This document shows positions 49,323-61,361 of a DNA stretch of 64,000 nucleotides, piece by piece. The notes below the pieces were generated by a model that was not told the DNA's origin, ran no database searches, and saw only the letters and a list, made by a program, of their open reading frames with translations. The DNA is taken from positions 310,001 through 374,000 of the forward strand of contig NW_020167520.1 in assembly GCF_001641265.1 (NCBI RefSeq), written 5' to 3'. How positions within the stretch are numbered: position 1 is the stretch's first letter; every line of letters starts with the position of its first letter. The position numbers were made by a program, and so were the translations under genes. Origin of the DNA: Pseudogymnoascus destructans. Lineage: Eukaryota > Ascomycota > Leotiomycetes > Thelebolales > Thelebolaceae.

Positions 49323-52300
49323 TCAGGCGAAGTAACTCTTCCACAACACGCCCTCCAGATCCTCCAACTGCTCAGGCGTAAAGTACTACAACCCCCCCGT
49401 TAGTCAACGTCCCAAAAACAGCACACAAAAAAGGGACAACAAACCTTCTGATCCGTCCCCCAAGTATCCTGCCTCGTCTTCTTAAAATCCGCCAACACCC
49501 CCTTAACCGTCTTCCCCACCGCCCCCGCATCCGCCGCCGCCCTCCTCGCCAACATCGCCAAAACCCCCGGCATCCACGCCGGCGGCGGCGTCGCATACGG
49601 AAACGCCTGTACCAGCGCTCCCAGCCCCAGTACCGCCGCATGGCGCCTCAGTACCTGCTTCGCATGGTCGACTGGTGTATCCCTGCCGGGTCGCTTGCGA
49701 GGCATCGGGTTCGCGTCGAGGAGATCCGAGAACTCCTTAATCAACGCCGTGATGGCCGAGGTCCGCAGTGCGAGCGGCGAGCAGCGGATCATACCCGCTA
49801 GTGTGGTCGCGGCGCCTATGCGGACCTCGAGTTGGGTGTCTTGCAGCATAGCGGAGACGGCTGCGAACAGGGCGGATTGCTGGGCTGGCGCAATCAGGAA
49901 GATACGGCGGAAGTAGAGGACTTGCATGTTAATCAGCGTACGCAGGCGCTGGTGCCAGGAAGTGCTGGAGCGCCCGATGCGGATTAGCGCGTCGATGAAG
50001 GCGGCGTCGCTGCCGCGGATGGGGATGTTGGGGAGGTGGCGGTAGACGTGGTAGGCGAGGCGCTGGAGTTCGGGGTCTTCTTTGACGTCCATCATGTGCA
50101 GGAGCTCTTCCATGAAGGTGTCCGCGAAGAAGGGGAGGAGGGACGTGCACTCGTATGAGCAGAGCGTTGTGTCCAGCCAGAGCATAGCGGTTTTAGAGCC
50201 GGAGGTGTACGATGACGGTGTTTGTTGCCCTGGGGTGCGCTCTGTGCGCCATGTCGCGAGCTGCGTGAAGACGCCTGTGATAGTTTTAGCGAACTCATCG
50301 GTGGGAACGTACGGCTCGATACCGATTGTCGACGCAGCCTTATTCGCTGCCAGAAGTGACGGCACGTCCTTGAACGATTCGTAGTAGCGTGTGCGGAAGA
50401 CGGTTGCCAGTGTACGGCCCATTGCTTCGCGCACGCTCTTGTACGGGTGGTCAATGTGGTCGAGGAAGTCCTGCACGATTGGCTTCTCGAGGCGGAAATG
50501 CCATCCGGCGTCTGCGATCGTAAACTCCAGCAGCTGGATCTTCGAGCTCTCCTTGAACGCCGCATTGGATGTCATGTCGAGGCGGAACGCCGCGAAACGA
50601 TTCACGATCTCCCTTGACCGCCGAGGATCCTTCGAGTTCGTAACCAGATGTAAACATGTCATCCAGTATGCAATGTTCTCTGGGGTCAACCCATCCGCAA
50701 ACACACCCTGCATAATCGGCACCGCGTAGCCCCAGATCTTGTCGCGCAACTCCAGCGGCTCGTCCATCACGCCGGCGACAAGCGCACCCACGATCTCCGC
50801 CGTCGCGCGGTGCTGGTGCTTGTCACTGCCGTCCTCGAACACGCGCGCCACTTCCTCCTTCACGTCCTCTAGCGTCGCCGCCGTCAGCCCGTCATACAGA
50901 AGGTCGAACGTGTGCATCAGCAACGTCACGCTGGCCATGCGGAACTGGTCCGACCGCGTGTCTCGCGGTTCTTGCTTTAGGTACGCGAAGTACTTCGCAT
51001 ACCACTCGCGCGTGATCAGCTTGCCGATGCGTGTCCGCGTCGTCATCTCAAGCTCGTCATACCCGTCGAAGCGCTTCGCTGGGCGTGCCGTGAAGGCGTT
51101 AAACTTGTTGCCCCACACGAGCCAGCCGGGGTGGTCACTGTCAACAAAGTACTCTGGCAGCGCCGGGTCGGCGAAGCTGTCAAGGAAGTTCTGCGTCAGG
51201 TTCGGATCACTGCGGTCGACAGGCACGACGATCTTGTTCGGCTCCGTCTCCTTCTGCAGGAGGAAGTTCTTATACTCGTGCGCGTACACGGCACGGAGGT
51301 CAATGGTCGAGAGGATGCGTGTGAAGGCCTGCGAGTAGCAAGCGCGGAGCCCGGGATGTGTGTCTATGGCGCCCTGCGCCGAGATGGCAATGAACGAGTC
51401 TGGCGCGATGGTCTCAAAGCGCAGTCCAATATTATTGACAAACAGCACGCAACGGCTCGCAACAGCCCAGTGCGCCGTCTTCAGCACCTCAACCAGCTCC
51501 TCCGCAAACTCTGCCTTCTTCGCCTCGACAGCCGCGCGGCGCTCGACGATGAAGTCGCGCCTGCTGTTGATCGCTGCAACCACCGACTCAGACGGCTGAA
51601 TGTCCGCCAGCAAATCCTCATCCAATATCACCATCCGCTCTAGCGGCCTTCCAAACTCCAACAGCGCGAACAGTGCGCCGCCCGTCAGTTTCTGGATGGA
51701 CGCCTTATCCACGGCGCATGCCTCAAGGTAGAGCCTGATCATCTCCGGCGCAACCCGCCAGTCCTTCGAGATAGTCTTCAGCAGGCTTCCAAAGAGCAGG
51801 GTATAGAGCCCACCCTTGACGCGATCGAGGTCGTTTGCCGCAAGTGCAACCTTGAACGCCTTCAGGAGCGGCGGTATGATCAATGGACGCCCACCAATGA
51901 GAACCTTGAGCGCCGACTCTGCGGCTGCCTGCGCATTGCGTCGGACCTCTGTGTAAAGCGACATGCTAGACTGAGTAAGGTCGAGTAGCATCACCTTATC
52001 CGTGCCGCACTTCTGCCGACCCGACGCATTATGCCTGACGCGCTGGAGATGGTATACGCTGGCCCTCTTAATGAGAAGCGGCCGCGGGTAGTTCTTGCGA
52101 AGGCCGCTGACCTTGAACGGGTTGATGTCGGCATTGTACAGTTTAATCACGCGGTCGAGAGTGTGCGCCGAGCGCTCCGTCCCGACATCTGTGATCCACA
52201 CTTTGTATGCGCTGTACAGCGCCGTGAAGCACGCGACGTCGTCCTCCTGGTGCTGGTTGAGGAAGGCATGCGTGCGGGACAGAAGCTGTCCAACTTCACT

Positions 52301-55225
52301 GCGCAGCACGTGAATTCGCACGAACTCTGGGCTGTCAGGCTGCAGGAGGTAGCCCGCCTGGTAGTGGAACTGCGGGCGGGTCTCATCATCATCGCCTTCA
52401 GCAAGGAGACTATTGTCTTCATCACCCTCGTTCCCATCCGCATCCGTCATATCCAGATCGCGATCCCCGTCACCCTCACCATTCGCCTTATGCGCGCCGC
52501 GCTCCCCAGACGCCTCCTTGGGATCGAACAGTGCCGAAAGACCCGAGATGACGAGGCGTAATTGAGTCAGGTTGCGCGATACCTCATCGGACCAGACCTT
52601 GACCTTTCCGCTGCGGCTCACAGGCGGATTGTCGCTCATCAGGTCCGTTAGCCTCTCAGTGGCCGTCTTAACCTGTGACTCGAACAGCTCGACCGCGAAT
52701 GCGATCTCCTCTTTGGACGGGCGATGCCAGTTGATGGTTAGCTCCGACAGCGGGGTCTGGCGGCCCCAGTCCTGCGCATCAACGCCGCGCGCGATCACAC
52801 TCGGCTCGTACAGCGCGTTGTCGACGGGGTATGTGAGCGTCAAGTTCAGGAGGAGGTGATGGATGTAATTGGAGATGTGCACTGTAGGCAGCCCACGGCA
52901 CTTCTCTTGCATGTAGAGCGCAATGTCAAAGAGCTCGGTCTTGTAGTCCATGACGTCGGCACCGACGTGCACGATGATCATGCTGAGCATGCTGATGTGC
53001 CATACGAGCGCGCGGTCGCGCGGCAGCACGTCGGTGCCGCTGCTGCGGTCAGACGCCGCGCCGTTGTGGTCGATCTCGTTGCGGATCCCGACGATGAGCA
53101 TCGGTACAAAGGTGCGCAGCGTCCGCTTCGGGTTCGCCTTGCACATCGCGTTGGTCATAAAGGCCACGGCATCGCGGGCCTGGTGGACGACGTGTCCGCC
53201 TACGAACGCAGCCAACTTCTCCAGCGCGACTTCGAAGACCTCTGGCGACATCGCAGCGAACAGCGGCGTTAGTGCAGCGGGGAGCGTATTAATAACATTC
53301 TCCTCCGGTGACCCGCTCCTGACCCTCGCCGCATCGGGCAAGTTCTCAAGCAGCGTGAATATCTTGCCCAGCAGAGCGCGCACAAACTCCGCAAAGCCCG
53401 CGGTGGAGCTACGCAGGATGTTCACTTCGTCCTCGTCGCTGAGCCCTTCCTGGTAGTCCAACACCACGTCTTGGCCCTCAATCTCCATCTTCTCCATTTC
53501 GCCCTGCACCCACTGAATCGCTAATGAGGTATCGTGTATCCCGCCGTCTGGCCGCGTGATATCCACAAAGGGGATGCTATATGCGACAGCCTGGAAGAAC
53601 GTGAGAGTATTCATAGTCTTATCCAGATCATTCGCATCGATGCCGGGCAGCGCGAGCGCCAGCAGTGCGGTGAGGTGGCAGCGGAAGCCCTTCTCCCTTG
53701 CCATAATAGGAGCTACCATCTGTAGGCCCCGCAAAGACGAGCTCGTGCGGTGCACCTCCACCAGCCCCTGCAGAGACGGGTAAAAGCGCTGTAGCGCGCC
53801 CGGGAGGATGACGCTAGGCTCCAGGTACGCAAGGCCCTGCAAGGCAGAGAGGTAGTGGTTCAGCGACTTGGAGCTCTTGGCAAAGATTCCCATGAAGGTG
53901 ACCTCCTTGAGGCACAGAACGAAGCGGCGCTTCAGTGCGTCGTTCAGTCTGCGCTCGGGTGGAGTGTCCATCTCGCCGCTGCGCTCGCGGTTCCAGCGCA
54001 TGACGAAGAAGTCCACGAGATAGTACGTCAGCTGCGATAGCATCGTTGTCCAACCACCCTGGTTCGACGGGTGGAAGAACGTATCCACCGACTCGATCAG
54101 ACCTTCAAGATTCGCCATGATGGATCCTGGGGCGTCCAGACAAGCCGGAGACAGCGACATTACGATCCATCGCGATACCGTGTAAGCAATTGGGTGCTTC
54201 CTCTTGTCGCGCTCGAGGTATATCGCCGCGCCGACGCCGAGGTCGACGTTGCCGCTGTACGGCGAGGAGGCTTGGCCGACCGGGATCTCGGTCAGGCGTA
54301 GGATGGCGGTGAAAATGAGGTCTGATTGCGCCTTCGAGAAGACACCATGCTCACTAAATGGGACATGCTCGCAGGCCAGAATGTCGCGTGCAAGCCGGGA
54401 GAAGAGGTCGATGAAAATAGTGTCGAAGACTTTAGACCTGTTAACCAGCGCCCATAGGTGAAAAAAGGTTGGTAGGTAGTCCGCCGGTTGGAGCTGTCCC
54501 GGCTCATCCGGCGCCGCCGTCGTGGGCATAAGCACATTCAGCACACCCCCAACGATAAACGCCCCCGACACCTCAGAAGTCGAGAAGTACGGGAAGATCT
54601 CCTCAAACATCGCCTGCCGCTCTCGCGGATCAAAATACAGCTGCGCCAGCATACAGAAGCGTGCAAGATGCCTTGACGGCCGCCTCTTCATGTTCTGGTG
54701 CGGCGCAGTCTCGGTCGGCAGCACGAGGCTGCGGATCTCACTCCACAGCGGCCGCCAGTCTAGAGTGAGGTCCTTTCCGGGCTTGAGGTAGTGCTTCTTC
54801 TTGGTGAGAACGAGGAACATGGTCAGGAAGCGCTCCGCGGAAGATGGGTCCAGGCCTGGCGCAAGGCTGAGCATGTAGTACAGGTTGGCCAACTTAACGC
54901 GCAGCTCGCGTGTGATCTCAAACTTGAGCCCCAGCCAGCCCTTGAGCTCGCGTGTCCAGTGCACCGCGCCCGGCGCAAAGTCCTCAGCCCGCACCGCCGT
55001 GTATAGCTGCTTGAGGATCTCTTGTAGGGCGACATTCCGCTCGGTATCGGCTTCGACGGGATACGGCAGGAGCTTGAAGTAGGGAAATGTGCGTGGTCGG
55101 TAGCGGCGCTCGCGCTCGGAGTCGCTGCTGCTGCCGTCCCAGCCAAGGCCAGGGGAGGTGGAGCGGGAGAAGGCATCGGAGGGTGGGATTTGGGGCCCTA
55201 AGCTGTCATTGCCGAAGTTGTTCAT
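49323..55225 (-). CDS. BLM10: Proteasome activator BLM10/PA200, 1,947 aa
   Basis: This is a giant HEAT-repeat protein that caps the 20S proteasome alpha ring and aids ATP-independent degradation and core-particle assembly. It reads as one 1,927-codon exon (49,445-55,225), a 59-bp intron (49,386-49,444; donor GTTTGT, branch GACTAAC) and a last exon of 20 codons (49,323-49,385, FTPEQLEDLEGVLWKSYFA). Recognisable blocks are YFKLLPYPVEADTERNVALQ at the N-terminus, REWYAKYFAYLKQEPRD and the closing QVLYFRRIFLIAPAQQSALF with APPPAWMPGVLAMLARRAA. Length is close to the fungal family. The ATG is in a good position after an untranslated leader and divergent from the vWA gene. The C-terminus is Tyr-Phe-Ala where Blm10/PA200 usually end Tyr-Tyr-Ala. 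Confidence 0.93.
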
Positions 55226-55994
55226 TGTGTTTGTATTTTGGAGGGAGTTTGCGGGCGGTTCGCCAAGAGGAGAGGCGGTCGTGTATGACGGTATTCAGCT
55301 GCAGGTCTGGGAAGTACGAGTAGTTAGCTATTTGTGTTTGCCATTGGTGTGCTTGCCAGTGACAAAGGGTGAATCAAGGCTGAGATGTAGAGTCCCATCT
55401 TGAAGCAGGTAGAACTGCGTATACCACAGCCTCGTAGTCTCTGTGAGCAGCGACAGCATCAGACTCACCTTTTAAATAGCCTCAGCTCACCCAACCTTCC
55501 CCTCCGTTCCTGTCGACCGAACCAGCCTACAAGCTTCCCAGTAGCGTCTCCCAAAGGCGCCGTCTATTCCGCGTCTCTCTGTCAGCTTGGCGCACACGCA
55601 AGGATCAATCGGGCTCGTTGTGCAGAAGATTGAAGAAGGTGTACAGTGTACAGTTTGTGTGCAGTGTGGCCTGGTCTCGAAGCTCTTCCCTACCCACAGC
55701 CTTGTTGCATAACTTAGGCGCCGTCGGTTCAGCGATTACCTAATGCAGTGGCAGTGGAAGCTCGGGTACCAAGCTCGTAAGCGCGGTGGAGGTGGTGACC
55801 GTAGTCCCGTGGCGACGTGGTACGAGTACCGTGGACACGACCTGGTCCTGGCTCCCACAAAAATGACGTAGTTAAAATATCAAGGATTCAACTCACGGCA
55901 AAACATTTCTTTCCCTTCAAAGATATTCTCATCCTTCTTCATCACCCTATTTTCTCTTGGTTTCTCCAACGGTGAGAGAAAACAGCACAGCACA
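55226..55994. promoter_or_regulatory. Divergent intergenic region between BLM10 and the vWA gene
   Basis: About 770 bp without a recognisable gene. It must contain both promoters. The pyrimidine-rich stretch just before 55,995 is typical of fungal leaders. I found no PACE-type (GGTGGCAAA) proteasome element. Confidence 0.4.
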
Positions 55995-57739
55995 ATGGGT
56001 GTAAGTTCACATCGCACTCAGTTTACCCCGCATCTACGAACTAACTGAACCCCTAGCTCGCATCGAAAATGGCCGCGGCGCAAGGCGGTGCTGGTGCCTA
56101 CGGAGCTCCTCAACCCCCATACCCAGGTGGACCGGCTGGTGGACAGCCTCCATACCCTGGGGGACCAGCTGGTGGACAGCCTCCATATCCTGGGGGACCA
56201 GCTGGTGGGCAGCCTCCATATCCTGGGGGACAGCCTCCATATGTAAGACATACTCTCTGTGCGAACCGCTATTTCACACGCTGACTACTTAGCCCGGCGG
56301 AGGTGCCCCGGCGTACCAAGCTTATCCAGGAGCGGGTCCTCCTCAGGGCCAATACGGACAACAACAAGCATATGGTGCCCCTCCTCCACAACAGGGTGGG
56401 CAGAAGCCAGCCCACCAGGCACAGACGAACCCGCAAGCCTACCGCGGGCTTCTCCAAGCAACAATCCAGGAGAAGAATATCCAGGGCTTCTTCACGAACC
56501 CAGCCACTCTCGACCAGATATGCGAGGCTGCGCCTGGAAAGGTGCAGCACTTGGTTCAAACATGGAAGGTTGAGCCGGAGGTTGGCCAGGATATCGTCAA
56601 GCTTGCCTTGTTCGATATTGTCCTTTACATCGGTATGAGTTGCTTGAAAAATAGTCATAGAAAATAGCTATTCTAACACCACCCAGATGACAGTGGATCC
56701 ATGCAATTCGAAGAAAACGGTGAGCGCATCCAAGATCTCAAGCTCATCCTCTCCAAGGTCGCCTTCGCCGCCTCCCTCTTCGACTCCGACGGTATCGAAG
56801 TCCGCTTCATGAACAGCGACATGCAAGGCAACAACATCCGCAACGAAGCCGAAGTCGAGCAGCTCATCTCCCGCGTCCAGTTCAAGGGCCTCACACCCAT
56901 GGGCACCCAGCTCCGCAACAAAGTTCTCGAGCCCCTCGTCATCCAAAAAGTCCGCTCCAACCAGCTCCGCAAGCCCGTCCTCGTCATCACAATCACGGAT
57001 GGTCAGCCCGCCGGTGAAGCCTCCACCGCAGTCTTCGACGCCATCCGCTACACCTCCGGGGAGCTGACGCGCTCGCCATACGGCAAGGGCGCTGTGAGCT
57101 ACCAGTTCGCGCAAGTCGGAAACGACCTCAAAGCGCGCGAGTTCCTGGGTAAGCTCGACCACGAGCCCGGAATCGGCGAGCTCGTCGACTCCACCTCCAA
57201 CTTCGAGGTCGAGCAGGACGAGATGTCGCGCGCGAATCCACCAGTCGACTTAACCCCCGATCTGTGGCTGTGCAAGCTCCTCCTCGGCGCCATCGATTCG
57301 AGCTACGATACCAAGGATGAGAAATCCAACAGGCCCGCTGGCGGACAGCAGGCGTATGGAGCACCACAAGGTCAATATGGCGCCCCACCCCAGGGACAGG
57401 GTCAATACGGCGCTCCTCCACCAGGCCAGTACGGTGCTCCCCCGCCCGGCCAGTACGGCCAGCAGCCCCCATACCCTCCTCAGGGACAGGGGCAGTACGG
57501 TCAACAACCTCCTCAGGGACAGGGACAGCAACCACCTTATGGGCAGCAGCAGGGGCAGTATGGTGCGCCCCAGGGTGGACAGCAGGGATACCCGCCGCCA
57601 CCGCAGGGGCAGTATGGACAGCAGCAGTATGGTGCCCAGGGGGGATATCCGCCGCAGGGACAGGCGCCGCATAAGCCTCCTGTGAGTTTCTCTCCTTCTT
57701 CCTGAGAGATCGATCGCTGACAATAAATAGAAGTACTAA
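55995..57739 (+). CDS. vWA-domain protein with Pro/Gly/Gln-rich ends, five exons
   Basis: Exons are 55,995-56,000 (ATG GGT only), 56,057-56,242, 56,293-56,632, 56,687-57,681 and 57,731-57,739 (Lys-Tyr-stop). Introns are 56, 50, 54 and 49 bp and phases fit. Residues about 20-60 are PYPGGPAGGQP repeats. The vWA domain (about 170-345) has the MIDAS motif DDSGSM (built across intron 3), a conserved Thr in KGLTPMGTQLRN and TITDGQPAGE. The last 100 residues are QYGAPPPGQ/QQPPYPPQ repeats. If the last intron is retained, the protein ends at a TGA at 57,703-57,705 (KPPVSFSPSS). vWA proteins with this Pro/Gln tail are common in fungi. No function is known to me. Copine-like membrane binding is unsupported because no C2 domain is present. 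Confidence 0.8.
56118..56240 (+). repeat. 33-bp coding tandem repeat in the vWA gene
   Basis: About 3.5 units of the type CCAGCTGGTGGACAGCCTCC plus ATACCCTGGGGGA encode Pro-Tyr-Pro-Gly-Gly-Pro-Ala-Gly-Gly-Gln-Pro. The unit is a multiple of three, so expansion keeps frame. Confidence 0.8.
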
Positions 57740-58210
57740 ACATCCCCGCGTTGTGATGGTGGGATAGTCGAAGTCGGGAGATGGTGGATTGTGGTTTCTA
57801 CATAACTCTAGCAATGAAGTAAGCTTTGGCGAGATTTTACGTCTGATGAATTTGCCGTTTTCATGAGTACTCGCTGGCTTTTTATCGAGGGTGGATGGAT
57901 TTTGATATTAATGTGACAATGATGTGTTTTATGCCCCATTCCTCCCATCCTCCCATCCATCTCGTGATATCCCCAGCTTATTCTCTGCAATACGTCATTC
58001 CCATTCCCAAACACCACCCAAAAAAACAGAGTATAAGTATGTACGCCCACCCTCCATAGGCTTGCTTTTCCCTCCTCCCGCTATGCTGATATCCCCCCGT
58101 GTATGCGACGCTAATAGTTGATAGTTGATAGTCGTAGTAAATTGACGTCCCTCGCCGTCGCTAACAAAAAAAAAGTGTAATAGTACAGACAAAAGAACAA
58201 ACATCGTATG
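57740..58210. other. Convergent 3' flanks, no gene seen
   Basis: 3' untranslated sequence of the vWA gene (plus) and of the next minus-strand gene. No coding signal. Confidence 0.5.
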
Positions 58211-60232
58211 TTATAGTTGTGTGTCGTCGCGTCGCCTCTCAACTCCTCCCCCCCTTCCCCTCCTAAAAAACTTGATAATCGAACTAAACCTCCGATTCTC
58301 CTTCTCCTTATCCTTCTTCGCCACGGGTGGCGGCGGCGGCGTCTTCTTCCCCTCACTCTCCCCACCCCTCCTCCCAATCTTCCCCCCCACAACCTCAGAC
58401 AACGGTCTCCTCCGGTCCTTCACCAGACTCTCCCTGAACCCCAGACTCGGCAATCCCAACCCCGGACCAATCCCATCCAACGACCCCCTCCTCGGCGTCC
58501 CCACCCCCTCACTCCCACTCGAACTCGCCGGCCTCCCCGCCCTCCTCTTAGCAGCCTTCTGCATAAACGCCGCCCCATTCGAAAACGACCGTTCGGGCAG
58601 CTTAAACTGCAGTTGCTGAAACGCCGACGGCGGCGCCGAGTTACGCTTATTCCCAGCCCCAGCCTCCGACTCGACCAGAGCGGCGGAGAAGGTACTAGCG
58701 CTGAACGTCGCCCTCGCAAACACGCCACGCCGCGATCGCGTGGTGCCGGTGGAGCTATCGACCGATTCGGGGATGGACGTCACGGTGTTACTCCTCGATC
58801 GTCGGTGTCGCGCCGCCCCACTAGGCGTAAGGGAGAAGGAGCGCGGCCTCTCACCCTTAAACGAGGCCGTAGACGACGAAGGCGGGGTAGCGAATTTCGC
58901 CGACGAGGTAGGAGAACAACAATCCCCGTATCGGAAAGACGGACACCACCCCTGCTTCAGCGCCACCCAAACCGCCGAGACCTCGATAAGAAGGCGCTGC
59001 TCTTCATAGACCGTCAGGACTTTACGATCCACATTCATATTCGAATCGCCATCCCCCTGCTCCCCATCCAACGACGTCCTCGACGACACAGGCGGGTGCT
59101 CCTCCTCCGAATTAGCGACGGGACTATACGTATCCGAGATCTTGAGCGTCCCCTGCGTCAACGTCGCTAGGATGGGATGGCGCCGCGTACTCGGATCGAT
59201 AAAACTAAACTGGTACGTCGGCTCCGCGCCCGCGGGCCCCGTCCCCCTCGCAGGCGTCTGAAGGGAATTACGCCTCGATGTCCCTCTCGGCACCCAGCGC
59301 CCGATAGTGCGCTCGCCGGTCAGGGGATCTGTTTTGATCAGCTCTAGCACGCCTTTAGAGGAGGGTCCGGCGGTCCAGCGTGAGCCGTCTTCGAGGCATA
59401 TCTCCACTGTTCCGAGGTCGCCTTTGGGGACTTGGCAGATGACCGCCAGCACGTCCCTATCCCGCGCGGCATCCTCTACAACGGATTCAACCTCCTTCTC
59501 CTCGTCGAGAGCGTCGTAGTCATCGCTCCGCACAATCATGACGTCGTTTATCCCCAGCTCCCCAGAGCCCCTGTAGAGGTTCGGGAATTTCTTCGACAGC
59601 CGCGGAACGAATGTAGACGAGGATATCACATCCACCATCGGGCGCGGCCGTGCGTCCGCAGAGAGCTGCTGGAGTTGCAAGAGCAGCTTGGGCCTGATAT
59701 GCAGCAGCCTCTGCTTCTGCGTCAACGTCGGCGCCGGATGGGCCAGGTAGTACGACGTGCTCCTATGCCGACATTTCCTCTTCGACCGTCCCCGCGCCAC
59801 GGCGCTGCCCTCAGAGTACGCGCACGACCGCCCATCATCGCTCATGGCATCGTCGGCGACGCGATCGGGGATATCGCGCAGCTTGGTTGGTGAGAGCTGG
59901 CCCGTCGTCGTGCGGCGGGCTGGTTTGCTGGGTGTTTCTAGCTTCGTGCGGTGTAGTGTGATTTGTGGTGATGGAGAGCGGGATTTTGGAGCGTTCTTGG
60001 AGTATTCGTGGCCGTCGAGGCCGGCTCCGGGGTGTAGTAGGTTCATTGCTCTTTTTTGTGTGGTTTGTTTATCTTTTTGGGGGGCTTTGAAGTATGGGTT
60101 GCCCCTTCCCGCGGGGTAGTTTGTTTTGCTTTCGAGTTGTGGATTGGTTTCGCCCCTTCCTTGCGGGGTTATTTCTTGAGGCGCTCCAAGGGAAGGTGGG
60201 AAGGAAGGGCGGGATGGTGCGAGGTGAGACAC
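58211..60232 (-). CDS. Conserved fungal protein of unknown function, 673 aa
   Basis: A single-exon ORF starting at the ATG ending at 60,232 (an in-frame ATG, MNLLHPGAGLDGHEYSKN, at about 60,046 is an alternative start). After a disordered basic N-terminus there is a more ordered region at residues about 140-420. It contains VPRLSKKFPNLYRGSGELGI, AVICQVPKGDLGTVEICLED, RTIGRWVPRG and YQFSFIDPSTRRHPILATLT, then LLIEVSAVWVALKQGW. The C-terminal 240 residues are Ser/Arg-rich and end with a basic stretch (FSSIIKFFRRGRGGGVERRR). The central motif is one I associate with uncharacterised filamentous-fungal proteins. No enzymatic signature is visible. Possibly a membrane- or cortex-associated scaffold, which is inference. 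Confidence 0.75.
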   Translation of the reverse strand: MSHLAPSRPSFPPSLGAPQEITPQGRGETNPQLESKTNYPAGRGNPYFKAPQKDKQTTQKRAMNLLHPGAGLDGHEYSKNAPKSRSPSPQITLHRTKLETPSKPARRTTTGQLSPTKLRDIPDRVADDAMSDDGRSCAYSEGSAVARGRSKRKCRHRSTSYYLAHPAPTLTQKQRLLHIRPKLLLQLQQLSADARPRPMVDVISSSTFVPRLSKKFPNLYRGSGELGINDVMIVRSDDYDALDEEKEVESVVEDAARDRDVLAVICQVPKGDLGTVEICLEDGSRWTAGPSSKGVLELIKTDPLTGERTIGRWVPRGTSRRNSLQTPARGTGPAGAEPTYQFSFIDPSTRRHPILATLTQGTLKISDTYSPVANSEEEHPPVSSRTSLDGEQGDGDSNMNVDRKVLTVYEEQRLLIEVSAVWVALKQGWCPSFRYGDCCSPTSSAKFATPPSSSTASFKGERPRSFSLTPSGAARHRRSRSNTVTSIPESVDSSTGTTRSRRGVFARATFSASTFSAALVESEAGAGNKRNSAPPSAFQQLQFKLPERSFSNGAAFMQKAAKRRAGRPASSSGSEGVGTPRRGSLDGIGPGLGLPSLGFRESLVKDRRRPLSEVVGGKIGRRGGESEGKKTPPPPPVAKKDKEKENRRFSSIIKFFRRGRGGGVERRRDDTQL

Positions 60233-61361
60233 GAGATTGAGAATGTAATGTCTCGTTCAGAGCCCAGCAAGGGGAATTGGTTTGTATAATATGAAGGGCG
60301 GGCGTGCGTAGGCCGGTCACAGAGCGAGGAATATAGGCCGCTCTACATAGCTACGTAAGGGCTCCATGCAGAGTCGGAGAGGCGGGAAGCGGACGGTAGA
60401 AGTCGGTGTCTGAGGTCAGTTTTTGGTAGCAGGAGGGAGACTCGGGTGGATTGGAAGTTCCTGCACCCCTGCCTGTACCCTCGAACTCGGTCGGCCGGGA
60501 GAGAGGAGGGCTACACTCAGGAATCCGAAAGAGCCGCGGCTCTTTCATCGACGGCGCAACAGAAGAAGGGTGCAACTCCGGCGTATCCGGTATCCGGTAT
60601 CCGGCAGTCAACCCCACTACGGATACCGTACTACCAAAACATCCCAAAACATCCCAGAACATACAAAAACATCACCCCGATCACCTCAATCACCTCAATC
60701 ACCTCAATCACCCCAATCACCAACCAACTAACACCCATAATGTGAAGGATAACCAGGTCGATCCATCCCGCCACGCCTCCACCCATCGCACCCGCCCTGA
60801 TGGATGAGTTTGGTGGCTGCCGCTGCCGCTGCCGCTGCTGCTGCCGCGTCCCTGCCGCCTGTGAACACCGAGCGACTACTACGCACGGCATTCACCGAAA
60901 GTGCCAGTGCGTGCTGCACAAAATCGGAGGAATATTCTACCGACCGGTGCACGGTCTTGACCTTGTAACTTGGGAATCTTGCTGCCATGAATGAATCACG
61001 TGCACCACAGGAAACAGCATGTCTAACTTGTAGATTATGTGACTTATCTCTTTCATTAGGAATGCCATAGCCGGTTTACTGTTATGTATGTATGATATGC
61101 CATTCATTCATCACTGCACCAAAATTATGTGTGTGTCTCGTTTCATGCTCATCTCATCTCGTTCTCATTCAACAAGGTCATGCCACGGACACCGACGGTT
61201 CATCCCAAAACGCCTCCAATACCCGTCTTGCCATCTCACGTTTTATCTCATTACAGCCCTGGTGTCAACCGTAGTCGACAACCGTCGTCAGTACATGCAC
61301 CCAGCCCCCTATTTCAACATAACCCCCCCTCACCCCCCCTCGTCGTATCCTTACTCGAAAC
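60233..61361. other. Intergenic with short simple repeats
   Basis: No gene is recognised. A 9-bp repeat (CACCTCAAT)n lies at about 60,672-60,722, CCGCTG-type trinucleotide-like runs at 60,817-60,848 and a TCCGGTATCCGG motif near 60,585-60,603. The region holds the promoter of the 58.2-kb gene and the 3' UTR of the Stu2-like gene. Confidence 0.5.

Noticed and set aside
52031..53456. Long plus-strand ORFs opposite BLM10
   Set aside because: They mirror the GC-rich codons of the 1,927-codon BLM10 exon and contain no recognisable motif.
58217..59170. 317-codon plus-strand ORF opposite the 58.2-kb gene
   Set aside because: Extremely Arg/Pro-rich with no domain, typical of the antisense of a Ser/Arg-rich GC-rich gene.
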